From assembly GCA_945903445.1 (NCBI GenBank), contig CAMDNZ010000018.1, forward strand, positions 1 through 55,345: 55,345 bases of DNA, given 5' to 3'. The translations under genes were made by a program, and so were the position numbers. The notes under the pieces were generated by a model. It made no database searches. It saw only the letters and a list, made by a program, of their open reading frames with translations, and was not told the origin of the DNA. The DNA comes from Bordetella parapertussis. Its GTDB lineage: Bacteria; Pseudomonadota; Gammaproteobacteria; Burkholderiales; Burkholderiaceae_B. How positions within the stretch are numbered: the first letter of the stretch is position 1; the number at the start of each line of letters is the position of its first letter. This document shows, piece by piece, positions 9,051-17,826 of this stretch.

Positions 9051-9833
9051 CTACTGATTATTCGAACGATTGCTGAGATTACGCGGCAGCGCGACCTGCA
9101 CAGCGCGCGCCCCGCGCCGTTTGCGCCGACGCTTCCAAGTGGGTTTGATCATCCGCATGCCGGCGACCCGTTTGACGGCCGTCACGACGTAAACGCTGCC
9201 GCACACGCTCCACCAGCGCGGGCCGTATTGTTCCATGAAAGCCCAGCGATCCAGCCAAGTGTCCGAGCGTACGGCCGGCGCGAAGCAACCAAACACAGCA
9301 GGATCGACCTCGAACGACATCAATTTGAGCCAGTCGCGCAGGCGCGGTACCGACACCAACGCCGATGCCGGACGGGGCAGCCACTGCTCCATCGCAGGCA
9401 TGACATTGCGCACGCCCCACAGGCTCCAAGGATTGAAGCCCGAAATCACCACCCTGCCCTCGGGCATCAGCACCCGCTCGACCTCGCGCAACACGGCATG
9501 CGGCGTGGCGGTGCAATCGAAGACATGAGGCAAGACCAACAGGTCGATGCTTTGGGATTCGAACGGCAGCGCGGCCGGATCGGCCAACACACAGGGACGC
9601 GAACGCACGGCGCTATCGGCATCCAGCTCGACGGCACTGGCATACGCCTTGAACGGAATTCGGTTATGGTCCAGCAGATCCCAATCGACCAAACCGACCT
9701 GCAAGGCGTGATAGCCGAACACGTCGGCCACGATGGCGTCGATGCGCGCCTGCTGCCAAGCCGCTGCGTACAGCCCAGGCGGGGTTCGCAGCCATTCGGC
9801 CAGTTCTACAATGGGCGCCGTTTCTTCCGTCAC
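9051..9833 (-). CDS. SAM-dependent methyltransferase of the rnhA-gloB neighbourhood
   Basis: A 260-residue class I methyltransferase of the Methyltransf_11 type. The nucleotide-binding core is degenerate at motif I. Recognisable parts are ADPAALPFESQSIDLLVLPH (about 84-103), the acidic and post-motif region, and LREVERVLMPEGRVVISGFN (about 115-134), the usual motif before strand 5. A strongly basic tail (KRRRKRRGAR) ends the protein. The family is conserved next to gloB, mltD and rnhA in Burkholderiales; its substrate is not known to me. The start is a GTG at 9833 with AGGA upstream. The divergent gloB begins 14 bases away, so the two promoters must overlap coding sequence. Confidence 0.8.
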   Translation of the reverse strand: MTEETAPIVELAEWLRTPPGLYAAAWQQARIDAIVADVFGYHALQVGLVDWDLLDHNRIPFKAYASAVELDADSAVRSRPCVLADPAALPFESQSIDLLVLPHVFDCTATPHAVLREVERVLMPEGRVVISGFNPWSLWGVRNVMPAMEQWLPRPASALVSVPRLRDWLKLMSFEVDPAVFGCFAPAVRSDTWLDRWAFMEQYGPRWWSVCGSVYVVTAVKRVAGMRMIKPTWKRRRKRRGARAVQVALPRNLSNRSNNQ

Positions 9834-9847
9834 GCAATCAATCCTTT

Positions 9848-10642
9848 ATGACTATGCCTAACTCAGCAGTCCATCCCATTGCGGCGCTATCGGACAACTA
9901 TATCTGGCTGATCCGCCAGGGCGATCGTGCCGCCGCGGTCGATCCTGGCGAAGCGAGTCCAGTAATGGCATGGCTGCACGCTCAAGGTGTGGCATTGGAC
10001 GCCATTCTACTCACCCACCATCATGGCGACCACGTGGGCGGGGTACTGGAACTCGTCGAGCGCTATGGTTGTCCGGTGTGGGGGCCGGCACGCGAACGGC
10101 TGCCGCACTGCGACCACCCGGTCGGCGAAGGCAGTCGGGTGCAACTACCGCAGTTGGGCATCGATCTACAGGTGCTGGACGTTCCCGGCCATACCGCTGG
10201 GCATGTGGCCTACGTGGGCAAAGTGCCCGGCCACCCCTCGGCGCTGTTTTCAGGCGACACCCTGTTTGCCGGAGGCTGCGGTCGTTTGTTCGAAGGAACA
10301 CCCGCCCAAATGTATGATTCGATTGAAAAATTCTTTTCTTTACCGCTGGAAACAAGTATTTTTTGTGGTCATGAGTACACTCTTGCCAACCTTCGCTGGG
10401 CGAAATCGGTTGAAAGCGACAACGGTACGTTGCAAGAGACGTTCCTGGCTGCCGAGGCAGCACGTGTCGCTGGACGACCCACGCTGCCCAGCACCATCGG
10501 CCAAGAGTCCGCCACCAATCCCTTCATGCGCACCCATTTAGCGCAGGTCGCGAAAGCGGCCAGCCAATGGGCCGGACGTGCATTGGATGGCCCTGTCGAT
10601 GTGTTCGCCGCCCTCCGGGCGTGGAAAAACGATTACAAGTGA
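9848..10642 (+). CDS. gloB: Hydroxyacylglutathione hydrolase (glyoxalase II)
   Basis: Hydrolyses S-lactoylglutathione to lactate and glutathione, the second step in methylglyoxal removal. The 264-residue protein has the metallo-beta-lactamase metal site THHHGDHVGG (His57-His62 region), the third ligand in VPGHTAGHV (about 114-122), the bridging Asp in FSGDTLFAGGCGRLFEGT, and FCGHEYTLANLRWA. The last carries the His and the glutathione-binding residues of the C-terminal helical domain. The length matches glyoxalase II. No clear ribosome site precedes the ATG; a second ATG two codons on is an alternative. The stop overlaps a possible GTG start of mltD (GTGA), suggesting coupling. Confidence 0.95.
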   Translation: MTMPNSAVHPIAALSDNYIWLIRQGDRAAAVDPGEASPVMAWLHAQGVALDAILLTHHHGDHVGGVLELVERYGCPVWGPARERLPHCDHPVGEGSRVQLPQLGIDLQVLDVPGHTAGHVAYVGKVPGHPSALFSGDTLFAGGCGRLFEGTPAQMYDSIEKFFSLPLETSIFCGHEYTLANLRWAKSVESDNGTLQETFLAAEAARVAGRPTLPSTIGQESATNPFMRTHLAQVAKAASQWAGRALDGPVDVFAALRAWKNDYK

Positions 10643-10647
10643 ACCGC

Positions 10648-12042
10648 ATGCGCTACTTACGACTGCTTCTTCCCCTATTGCTCGCCGTTTTGGCGGGGTG
10701 TGCCGGTGTATCGAAGCAGACGGATCAGAAGCTGGTCAAGCAACCGGGTTATACCGACCGCTACGTCGCGCGCGATACTTCGCGCACCATCGACCTGACC
10801 CACCCGCCGGTGGATGTCTGGGATCGAATCCGTCGGGGGTTCGCGATCCCCAACATGAACGACGAACTGTCGCAGCAGTGGACCGAATACTACGCCGCAC
10901 ATCCAGAATCGCTGCAACGCATGTCCGAGCGGGCAGGCAAATATCTTTATTACATCGTCGAAGAAATCAATCGTCGCGGGCTGCCGACCGAGCTGGCCAT
11001 GCTGCCGTTCGTCGAAAGCGCCTTCCAACCCACCGCCATTTCGCATGCCAAAGCGGCAGGTCTGTGGCAATTCATGCCTGCCACCGGCACTCAGTTCAAT
11101 CTGAAACAAGACTGGTGGCGCGACGAACGCCGCGATCCGGTCGCGTCCACCAACGCGGCATTGGACTACCTGGAATACCTGTTCGACTTCCAAGGCGACT
11201 GGCCCTTGGCGCTGGCGTCCTACAACTGGGGCGAAGGGTCGGTACGCCGTGCGATTGCCAAAAACGAAGCGGCGGGCTTGCCCACCGACTATCTGTCTTT
11301 GACCATGCCGGCCGAAACGCGGAACTACGTGCCGAAGCTACAGGCCATCAAGAACATCCTGGCCAACCCCGAGAAATACGCAATTACTTTGCCGCAGGTC
11401 GAAAACACGCCGTATTTCGTCACCGTGCGCAAGACCGAAGATATTGATGTCGCCTTGGCGGCCAAGCTGGCCGAGATGCCCGAGGAAGAATTCCGGGCGC
11501 TGAATCCGTCCTTCAACCGCCCCTTGATTCGCGGCGAACACTCCCCCAATTTGCTGCTACCCGCAGACCGCGTACAAACCTTTAACGCCAACCTCAAGGC
11601 ATATGAAGGCAAGCTGGCGACCTGGCGTGTCTACAACGCCCGGCGTGGCGAATCGTTGGCGGCCATCGCCAAGCGTTTTGGCGTGACCGAAGCCACGCTG
11701 CGAGAGGTCAATGGACTGGCGCGCGGCCGACGTGCAGCCATGCCCAACACCTTGCTGGTACCGGGTTCGGGCAACGTCCAGCTGGCCTCGCTGGAAACAC
11801 CGGCCGAGGCGCTGGATTCGGTCAAGCCCGATCGTGCGCGCGCCATCGTGGCGGTGCCTGGCAAGAAAATCAGCCGCCCCAATGTCCGTACCCATAAGGT
11901 AAAAAAGGGCGACACGTTGTTTAGCGTGGCACGCAAGTACGGCACGTCCGTCAGCGCGTTACGCGCCCTGAACAATCTCAAAAGCAGCAGCCTGAAAATC
12001 GGCAACAACTTACGCATCCCTGGCACCGACGTGCGCGGCTAA
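10648..12042 (+). CDS. mltD: Membrane-bound lytic murein transglycosylase D (lipoprotein)
   Basis: Cleaves peptidoglycan glycan strands, forming 1,6-anhydromuramic acid ends. The 464-residue protein starts with a lipoprotein signal ending in LLAVLAGC (lipidated Cys about 18). A family 1D lytic transglycosylase domain follows (about 95-260) with the catalytic Glu in LPFVESAF and the motif AAGLWQFMPATG. Two C-terminal LysM peptidoglycan-binding modules follow, near 325-370 (YNARRGESLAAIAKRFGV) and 418-464 (HKVKKGDTLFSVARKYGT). The start could also be the GTG at 10639 that overlaps the gloB stop, adding three residues. A third LysM, present in some homologues, is absent. It probably sits at the outer membrane inner leaflet. 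Confidence 0.94.
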   Translation: MRYLRLLLPLLLAVLAGCAGVSKQTDQKLVKQPGYTDRYVARDTSRTIDLTHPPVDVWDRIRRGFAIPNMNDELSQQWTEYYAAHPESLQRMSERAGKYLYYIVEEINRRGLPTELAMLPFVESAFQPTAISHAKAAGLWQFMPATGTQFNLKQDWWRDERRDPVASTNAALDYLEYLFDFQGDWPLALASYNWGEGSVRRAIAKNEAAGLPTDYLSLTMPAETRNYVPKLQAIKNILANPEKYAITLPQVENTPYFVTVRKTEDIDVALAAKLAEMPEEEFRALNPSFNRPLIRGEHSPNLLLPADRVQTFNANLKAYEGKLATWRVYNARRGESLAAIAKRFGVTEATLREVNGLARGRRAAMPNTLLVPGSGNVQLASLETPAEALDSVKPDRARAIVAVPGKKISRPNVRTHKVKKGDTLFSVARKYGTSVSALRALNNLKSSSLKIGNNLRIPGTDVRG

Positions 12043-12043
12043 G

Positions 12044-12238
12044 CACGTTTGGAACACATGCCTACGCGGTGCGAATTGCATCAAGCCATTACCGCTCAAA
12101 CGTGGCGAATCGTCACATGGACTACTGGCGTCTGCACAGCCTCAACCACGGCGACGTTCGCTATTGCCAAGTGGGTGCATTAAACGGGTATCGAGCGAGA
12201 ATGATACGAGCACGAAGCCACTGGCTTGCAACACTCCG
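12044..12238 (+). other. Structured intergenic stretch after mltD
   Basis: The 322 bases between mltD and fabI hold no credible gene. They contain a stem CACGTTTG/CAAACGTG (12044-12051 with 12097-12104) that encloses a second pair GCGGT/ACCGC. Further on are small hairpins GTATC/GATAC and AAGCC/GGCTT, and then the terminator at 12239. It may be a long mltD 3' end or a separate small RNA; I see no match to a known RNA family. Confidence 0.25.
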
Positions 12239-12264
12239 GCCTGTCACGCCGACAGGCTTTTTTT
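12239..12264 (+). terminator. Intrinsic terminator between mltD and fabI
   Basis: A perfect 7-base stem GCCTGTC/GACAGGC with loop ACGCC is followed by seven T. It lies 196 bases beyond the mltD stop and 100 bases ahead of fabI, so it ends mltD read-through or a small RNA. Confidence 0.85.
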
Positions 12265-12364
12265 ACGTCAGACGTCGCTAGAGTCTCTTTTTGCATCTCG
12301 ATTAAAATGCGAGGTTTGCTGGGCTTGCCCAGCTGCCATATCGACTACAACAAGGACCACCACC

Positions 12365-13147
12365 ATGGGTTTTCTCGCGGGCAAACGCATCCTGATCACG
12401 GGCGTGATCTCCAACCGCTCTATCGCCTACGGCATCGCGCAAGCCTGCCACCGCCAAGGTGCCGAGCTGGCGTTCACCTACGTGGGCGACCGCTTCAAAG
12501 ATCGCGTGGGCGACTTTGCTGCTGAATTCGGTAGCGATATCGTTCTGGCCTGCGACGTGGCGGAAGACGCTCAGATCGACAGCACTATGGTTGCCTTGAA
12601 AGAGCGTTGGGGCCATCTGGACGGCCTGGTGCATTCCATTGGCTTCGCTCCCCGCGAAGCCATCGCCGGCGGCTTCCTCGAAGGTCTGTCGCGCGAAGCG
12701 TTCCGTATCGCGCACGACATTTCGGCCTACAGCTTCCCGGCATTGGCCAAAGCCGCCCTGCCCTTGCTGGAAGGTCGTCCGTCGTCGGTGCTGACGTTGA
12801 CCTACCTGGGCGCGGAAAAAGTGGTTGCCAACTACAACACCATGGGCCTGGCCAAAGCTTCGCTGGAAGCCAGCGTTCGCTATCTGGCGACGGCGCTGGG
12901 CCCCAAAGGCATACGCGCCAACGGCATTTCGGCCGGCCCGATCAAAACCCTGGCCGCCAGCGGCATCAAGGATTTCTCGTCGATCCTGAAGTACGTCGAG
13001 GCCAACGCGCCGTTGCGCCGCAATGTCACCATCGAAGACGTCGGCAACGTGGCAGCATTCATGCTGTCGGATCTGGCGGCGGGCGTGACCGGCGAAATCA
13101 CCCACGTGGACGCGGGCTTCTCGACTGTCATTCCCGGCATGGATTGA
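12365..13147 (+). CDS. fabI: Enoyl-[acyl-carrier-protein] reductase (NADH)
   Basis: Reduces trans-2-enoyl-ACP in the last step of each fatty-acid elongation round. It is a 260-residue short-chain dehydrogenase. The N-terminal NADH motif is in the FabI form GKRILITGVISNRSIAYGIA. The catalytic Tyr-x6-Lys is in YNTMGLAKASLEA (about 156-168), with the extra Tyr in LTYLGAEK. ISAGPIKTLAASGI is the substrate-binding loop and LSDLAAGVTGEITHVDAG the C-terminal strand. The ATG at 12365 has AAGGA about 10 bases upstream; upstream in-frame codons cross the terminator and are not used. This is the target family of triclosan and related inhibitors. Confidence 0.97.
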   Translation: MGFLAGKRILITGVISNRSIAYGIAQACHRQGAELAFTYVGDRFKDRVGDFAAEFGSDIVLACDVAEDAQIDSTMVALKERWGHLDGLVHSIGFAPREAIAGGFLEGLSREAFRIAHDISAYSFPALAKAALPLLEGRPSSVLTLTYLGAEKVVANYNTMGLAKASLEASVRYLATALGPKGIRANGISAGPIKTLAASGIKDFSSILKYVEANAPLRRNVTIEDVGNVAAFMLSDLAAGVTGEITHVDAGFSTVIPGMD

Positions 13148-13292
13148 CGCGATCGCCGGTTGCAGGCTTGCGGCAATGCCCAGCCTGGCTCGAGGGTCAG
13201 GCAAGCGCCTTGCCTTATCGCTTAAACAAACCGAACTATTGGCATGCTCCCGAGTCTTACAAATACCTTTCATTTGAAGCGAGCACACGGCA

Positions 13293-14144
13293 ATGAGCAC
13301 TCGACAACTTCTGGATCAACTTCTTCAGCAAGGCCAAGCCCTGGCACGAGGCGCTTCGCAAAAGAGCGGTGGCGGTGGTTTGAGCGGCAGTCCGGGCGGT
13401 GGCGGCTTGGGCGATCTGCTCAAAAGCGGCTTGGGACAGCTCACCGGTCAAGGTGGCCAGTCGCACGCCGACAATCGAAGCGGCCACTCCAGCGGGTCGC
13501 GTAGCAGCGAAGGCAAAAGCAGTGGTGGCCTGGGTTCGCTGATGTCCGGTTTTGGCGGTGGCGCGCTGTCAGGCGGTGCACTGGGCGTCTTGCTGGGCAA
13601 TAAAAAACTGCGTAAGAGCAGTGGCAAAATCGCCATGTATGGCGGCATGGCCGCGCTGGGCTTGATGGCCTACAAGGCGTACGGCAACTGGCAGAAGCAG
13701 CAAGCCAGCCAAAGCGTGCCATCCGGGCAGCCCGGTTTTACGCCGGCACGTGAACCGCAGACCATGGATCGCTTGCCCGCAACTGAAGTCGAGCGTCACT
13801 GCACAGCCGTTCTGGCCGCCATGATCGGTGCAGCCAAGGCCGATGGTCATATCGGCAACGAAGAACGTGCCCAGCTGCACCACGAAATCGAGAAAATGTC
13901 TGCCGACCCCGCCGACCGTCAGTGGCTGGAAAACGAGCTATCCAAGCCCTTGGACCCGGCTGGTGTTGCCGCTGCCGCTCAGACGCCGGAAATGGCCGCT
14001 GAGATGTATTTGGCCAGCCTGATCATGGTGGACGAAGAAAGCTATATGGAGCGCGCTTACCTGGACGAATTGGCACGCCAGTTGAAGCTCGAACCGGGCT
14101 TGAAAACCCAGTTGGAAGCGCAGGTGCGTGAAGCGACTACCTGA
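13293..14144 (+). CDS. DUF533 (YebE-like) inner-membrane protein with TerB-like domain
   Basis: A 283-residue protein of the DUF533 family. The N-terminal part is low complexity, rich in Gly and Ser (about 20-95). A hydrophobic stretch follows (GGALSGGALGVLLG and IAMYGGMAALGLMAYKAYG, about 90-130). The C-terminal alpha-helical domain (about 165-283) resembles the TerB fold, with acidic positions such as AKADGHIGNEERAQLHHEI. YebE of E. coli is an inner-membrane protein of unclear role linked to envelope stress. The ATG at 13293 fits the conserved start (MSTRQLLDQLL). It stands alone between fabI and a broken lipoprotein gene. Confidence 0.82.
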   Translation: MSTRQLLDQLLQQGQALARGASQKSGGGGLSGSPGGGGLGDLLKSGLGQLTGQGGQSHADNRSGHSSGSRSSEGKSSGGLGSLMSGFGGGALSGGALGVLLGNKKLRKSSGKIAMYGGMAALGLMAYKAYGNWQKQQASQSVPSGQPGFTPAREPQTMDRLPATEVERHCTAVLAAMIGAAKADGHIGNEERAQLHHEIEKMSADPADRQWLENELSKPLDPAGVAAAAQTPEMAAEMYLASLIMVDEESYMERAYLDELARQLKLEPGLKTQLEAQVREATT

Positions 14145-14198
14145 TGGAATGAATCGACACGGTCTGGTTCAACACTGGACAGGGCCGCGTTTTCGATA

Positions 14199-14564
14199 TT
14201 AAAGAGGCGAGACGTTAAGGCTCTCGACCGCCGTCGACTGGCTGGACACGCCGCAACCGCGCTGCAATGAAAGGCTTTGCAATTGCGACAATCGATTTTG
14301 CGCAGCTTTCTTGGCTGCCGATTTTTCCATCGTATTGCCTATGCCAAAGTCCCCCAGGAACGACAGCACGGAACGTCCATCAAAATCGCTTTCTTTTTCG
14401 ATCTGGACCAAATAGCCATCAACCTTCGCCCGTTCCATGTCGATTTCACGACACGTCATGGTTCGACGTTCGAAATCGGTAAGTTCGCCTTAGCGGCCAT
14501 AATTTTTCGTCGCGCAGCCGGCTAGAACCGACAGGATCGCGGTAGTCAAGATGAGTTTTTTCAT
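14199..14564 (-). pseudogene. Small lipoprotein gene with an in-frame TAA
   Basis: From the ATG at 14564 the frame reads a lipoprotein signal (MKKLILTTAILSVLAGC) and a few residues, then a TAA at 14492-14490. It then continues in the same frame without shift to a stop at 14199 (GELTDFERRTMTCREI...). Full length would be about 121 residues, with a lipidated Cys at 17, a mixed-charge helix and a Gly-containing loop (FLGDFGIGNTMEKSAAKKAA). The continuous homology-like texture on both sides and the position right after the signal show a single gene broken by one base change, most simply CAA to TAA. An internal ATG (14459) could still yield an 86-residue cytosolic fragment. The family looks like one of unknown function found in related bacteria. 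Confidence 0.75.
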
Positions 14565-14697
14565 GGCGCAACCTTAACAATGCCTGACAGACCATTCGTA
14601 ACCCTCTCCACCGATCCCGCAGCCGACAACGACCAATGCACCCTGCACGCCCGCTTCAGGTGCGCTAACCTAATGCATTAATCAAAGGAGTAAGTCC

Positions 14698-14979
14698 ATG
14701 GCTCAAGCCTCTGCCCGCCACATCCTGGTTTCGTCCGAAGCCAAATGCAATGAATTGAAGACCGCCATCGAAGGTGGTGCCGACTTCGCACAAGTCGCCA
14801 AAGAAAATTCGAGCTGCCCCTCCAGCCGTGACGGCGGCGCTCTGGGTACGTTCGGACCAGGCCAAATGGTCAAGGAATTCGACACCGTAGTCTTCAGCGC
14901 GCCCGTGGGCGTGGTGCAAGGCCCTGTGAAGACGCAATTCGGCTACCACTTGGTGGAAGTGACCTCGCGTCAAGACTAA
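14698..14979 (+). CDS. Parvulin-type peptidyl-prolyl isomerase (PpiC-like)
   Basis: A 93-residue stand-alone rotamase domain that speeds cis-trans isomerisation at proline. It has the parvulin signatures ARHILVSSEAKCNELK at the start, FAQVAKENSSCPSSRDGGAL with GTFGPGQMVKEF in the middle, and VKTQFGYHLVEV at the end, with active-site His at about 8 and 84. There is no signal peptide, so it acts in the cytoplasm like E. coli PpiC, which is the same size. A strong ribosome site (AAGGAG) lies 8 bases ahead of the ATG. Confidence 0.93.
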   Translation: MAQASARHILVSSEAKCNELKTAIEGGADFAQVAKENSSCPSSRDGGALGTFGPGQMVKEFDTVVFSAPVGVVQGPVKTQFGYHLVEVTSRQD

Positions 14980-15074
14980 GCGTCGCTGTGTCCGGGCTGT
15001 CGCCGCCAGGCAGGCTAATACCCGCCATCACGATGAGGGTGTAGCCCGGATCTTAGGTGATGGGCGCGACGGCC

Positions 15075-15872
15075 TTAAGTCGCGCTCTCCGAGTCGCTAG
15101 CGGGACGGTTCGACAGACTCATGTATTGCCTGGGCGCACATCCGGTCATCTTCCTGAAGAAGGCGATGAACGCGCTGTCGCTGGAGAAACCCAATTCCTG
15201 CGTCACCGGGGTCAGCAGCGGGTATTTGGTGAGTAACTCGATGGATTTCAACAAACGCCATTGCTGGCGCCACTGTTGATAGTTCAAGCCCGTTTCTCTC
15301 AAGAAGATACGGCCGATGGTCTTCTCGCTCGCCCCCACGCCCTTTGCCAACACGTTTAACGCGGGTGGCAAATCGTCGGTCAGTGCGCACCGCAAGCGAC
15401 GATCGACCGGCCATTGCAGCACCGTGGGTGCTTGCTGCGCAGAATCGATTTCATTCAGACACACCGTCAAAATAGCGGCCGACTTCCCGCTTTTCCAATC
15501 GGTATCGAATGCGGCTTGAGCGACTCTTTCCAGCGCCTCACGCAACAGTCCCGTGGTCTCGAACACCGCGACACCTCGCGGCAATGTCGGGAATTTGTCG
15601 GCGTTTAAATAAATCGACCGATAACCTACTACGCCTTTCATTTCGACCCTGTGCGCGGTGTAGGGCGGAATCCATACCACTCGGCCGGGGGGAAGCATGC
15701 ATCGCTGCCCATGCAGGCTGATGCTGACACAGCCAAACCGGGTGAAGAGCAGTTGCCCCATCGAATGGTGATGCTCGCCTGCGCCCTGGCGGCCGAAATC
15801 GGCGGCAATACCCACCACAGATAAACCCAAAGCATCCGGATCGAAATCGGTTTCGGTACTCACCCAGGCCAT
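15075..15872 (-). CDS. AraC-family transcriptional regulator (NimR-like)
   Basis: A 265-residue regulator. The N-terminal cupin-like sensor has EHHHSMGQLLF (about 33-43) and PPGRVVWIPPYTAHRVEM (about 61-78), typical of the AraC-binding domain. The C-terminal pair of helix-turn-helix units (about 165-250) includes GASEKTIGRIFLRETG and ELGFSSDSAFIAFFRKMTG with the terminal APRQY. Its gene is divergent from an MFS exporter with about 100 bases between them. This is the arrangement of NimR and NimT in E. coli, and it suggests the regulator controls that exporter. The effector is not known. Confidence 0.88.
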   Translation of the reverse strand: MAWVSTETDFDPDALGLSVVGIAADFGRQGAGEHHHSMGQLLFTRFGCVSISLHGQRCMLPPGRVVWIPPYTAHRVEMKGVVGYRSIYLNADKFPTLPRGVAVFETTGLLREALERVAQAAFDTDWKSGKSAAILTVCLNEIDSAQQAPTVLQWPVDRRLRCALTDDLPPALNVLAKGVGASEKTIGRIFLRETGLNYQQWRQQWRLLKSIELLTKYPLLTPVTQELGFSSDSAFIAFFRKMTGCAPRQYMSLSNRPASDSESAT

Positions 15873-15973
15873 AGATTGTCCTATTTGATCTATGTGTTGT
15901 CTTTTTCTGTGTAACGCGCTCGCAAGGGGCGACGCTAAGCTGCGAGCACCTTCTCATTCGAAAAAGAAAAATC

Positions 15974-17119
15974 ATGAAATCGCCAACACTCGGTCTTGCT
16001 CTACCTATCGCATTGATCATGTTTCCGCAGATTGTGGAAACGATTTACAGCCCAGCACTACCGAATATCGCCACAGGATTCGGCATCGACGCAGGGCAAG
16101 CTGCGTTGACCCTATCGCTGTATTTTTTCGCGTTCGCAGTCGGCGTGGTGTTCTGGGGCCGCCTATGCGATACCGCGGGCAGACGGCCCACTATTCTTGC
16201 AGGACTTTTGCTTTACGGCGTTGCCTCACTGATTGCGTTGTTCAGCACGTCTTTCGTTGTCCTCCTAAGTGCCAGAATGTTAGCGGCGTTCGGTGCTGCG
16301 GTCGGCTCCATAGGCACCCAAACCGTCATTCGAGACCGCTATGAAGGCGATCGACTTGCCCGAGTATTCTCCGTAATGGGCGTTGCCATGGCCATCAGCC
16401 CGGCTCTGGGCATGCTCGCCGGTGCGCTGCTGACAGGCTACTGGGGATACCGAGGCGTCTTTGCCGGCCTGGCGGCATTGGCAGTCCTTCTACTGGTGTG
16501 GTCGGCAATCAAGCTACCAGAGACTCGCCCCACGAACGTAAAAACAGCGTCGCTGACCGCGACGGCCATCGCAATGCTTTACGACAGCGGGATTTGGCGA
16601 ACGGCGCTATTGATCGCAATATTCAATGTGTGTCTGTTCAGCTATTACCAACTGGCTCCTTTTCGTTTCGAGCAGTTGGGTTTGTCGTCCGCGGCGTTCG
16701 GATATAGCGGGCTGCTTCTCGCCATGGGCGTCGGCATTGGATCTTGGCTCAATAAGAACCTACTGCAACGGGGTTGGGCGTCAACGCGCATTATCACGTT
16801 CGCCGCCGGTCTGGCATTGTTCGGTGGACTTCTGGTCGCGGCACTCGCACACGTCTGGGTATTTGTTTTCCCTGTGGCATTGGTCGTGATCGCCTATGGG
16901 CTTGCGATTCCCAACATATTGGCGGGCGCGCTGGTTCGTTACTCCGATAGGGTGGGTACGGCAGGGGCCTTACTAGGGATGCTGTACTACATCATGTTGG
17001 CGCTTGGCCTGCTGCTGGCAGGCTGGAGTCAACGCCTGGATACCGTATTGATCTGTTGCGGTGTCCTGGCCCTAGCGCTTTGCGTTCGCACAGGCAAGCA
17101 TGGCATCGCCAAGGTATAG
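15974..17119 (+). CDS. MFS exporter, Bcr/CflA-like
   Basis: A 381-residue major facilitator transporter with about 12 membrane helices. It has the early motif LPNIATGFGIDAGQAALTLS and the motif A-like loop GRLCDTAGRRPTIL between helices 2 and 3, followed by IGTQTVIRDRYEGDRLARVF. These are features of the Bcr/CflA drug-resistance branch (14.4.6-type exporters of sulfonamides, bicyclomycin, chloramphenicol or metabolites). It is divergent from an AraC regulator, its likely controller. Its 3' end overlaps the convergent PaiB-like gene by 48 bases. The ribosome site is weak (purine run AAAGAAAAA). Substrate not determinable. Confidence 0.85.
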   Translation: MKSPTLGLALPIALIMFPQIVETIYSPALPNIATGFGIDAGQAALTLSLYFFAFAVGVVFWGRLCDTAGRRPTILAGLLLYGVASLIALFSTSFVVLLSARMLAAFGAAVGSIGTQTVIRDRYEGDRLARVFSVMGVAMAISPALGMLAGALLTGYWGYRGVFAGLAALAVLLLVWSAIKLPETRPTNVKTASLTATAIAMLYDSGIWRTALLIAIFNVCLFSYYQLAPFRFEQLGLSSAAFGYSGLLLAMGVGIGSWLNKNLLQRGWASTRIITFAAGLALFGGLLVAALAHVWVFVFPVALVVIAYGLAIPNILAGALVRYSDRVGTAGALLGMLYYIMLALGLLLAGWSQRLDTVLICCGVLALALCVRTGKHGIAKV

Positions 17120-17707
17120 ATGCCCGAGTGACCTCAAGGTCTCGCCGGCATTTCTAATGTCGCGCCCGTCTTTGTTCTGACTGAGTTTCGCCTTGCCTTC
17201 CAGCCGCGTAATCTCGATTTCGATGCCCACGATGGCCTGCAGTAGCATCTCGGTAAAATCGGCTGGTGCGTCGGTCATTTTCCAAGGAGTGGGCTCGCCT
17301 GCCTCGTGCTTGCGAGTCAATCTAGCCACCACACCGCGCACATAGCGCTCATCGTCGCGCACAGTGACCCTTCCATGTGCATGGACTACGATGTAGTTCC
17401 AGGTAGGCACCTGCTTATGCGTTTCGTGCTTGCTGGGATACCACTGCGGCGAGATATAGGCATCGCCTGCACGGAAGATGGCCATTACCGCATCTCCATT
17501 CTCGAGGTCCCGCCAAACCGGATTATTGCGAGCAACGTGCGCGTGCAAAACGCCACACGTTCCGGCTGACGGATGCAGTTCGAAAGGCAAGTGGTTGGCA
17601 TCCAGACCGTGGGCGCCGTGAGTGACCAGGGTGCCAAATGGGTTTTGAGCGATGACGTCGTGCATCGACTCGGTACTGGGCATATCAAAATGCGAAGGGG
17701 TGTACAT
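17072..17707 (-). CDS. PaiB-like FMN-binding protein
   Basis: A 211-residue protein of the PaiB family, whose B. subtilis member is annotated as a transcriptional regulator of protease synthesis and sporulation and whose fold is an FMN-binding split barrel. Family marks are the start MYTPSHFDMP, GTLVTHGAHGLDANHLPFEL (about 26-45), GVLHAHVARNNPVW, YISPQWYPSKHETHKQVPTW (about 89-108) and the C-terminal LEGKAKLSQNK. No DNA-binding helix is visible, so a flavin enzyme or sensor role is as likely as regulation. It converges on and overlaps the MFS gene. Confidence 0.87.
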   Translation of the reverse strand: MYTPSHFDMPSTESMHDVIAQNPFGTLVTHGAHGLDANHLPFELHPSAGTCGVLHAHVARNNPVWRDLENGDAVMAIFRAGDAYISPQWYPSKHETHKQVPTWNYIVVHAHGRVTVRDDERYVRGVVARLTRKHEAGEPTPWKMTDAPADFTEMLLQAIVGIEIEITRLEGKAKLSQNKDGRDIRNAGETLRSLGHLYLGDAMLACANAKR

Positions 17708-17826
17708 GGTAGCGCGCCTTTAGGGAAGCTCCATTTTGCGCGAGAATGCCAAAGCTGAGAAGGCCCGATGAGCCGCTCGTTCGAGTGACCTAGAATGAGG
17801 CAATTCTTCTTTTAGGCGCAGTAGAA

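Noticed and set aside
204..14564. TAA recoded as an amino acid in this organism
   Set aside because: TAA is used as a normal stop in intact genes here (for example the RND pump gene), and the interrupted frames are better explained as pseudogenes.
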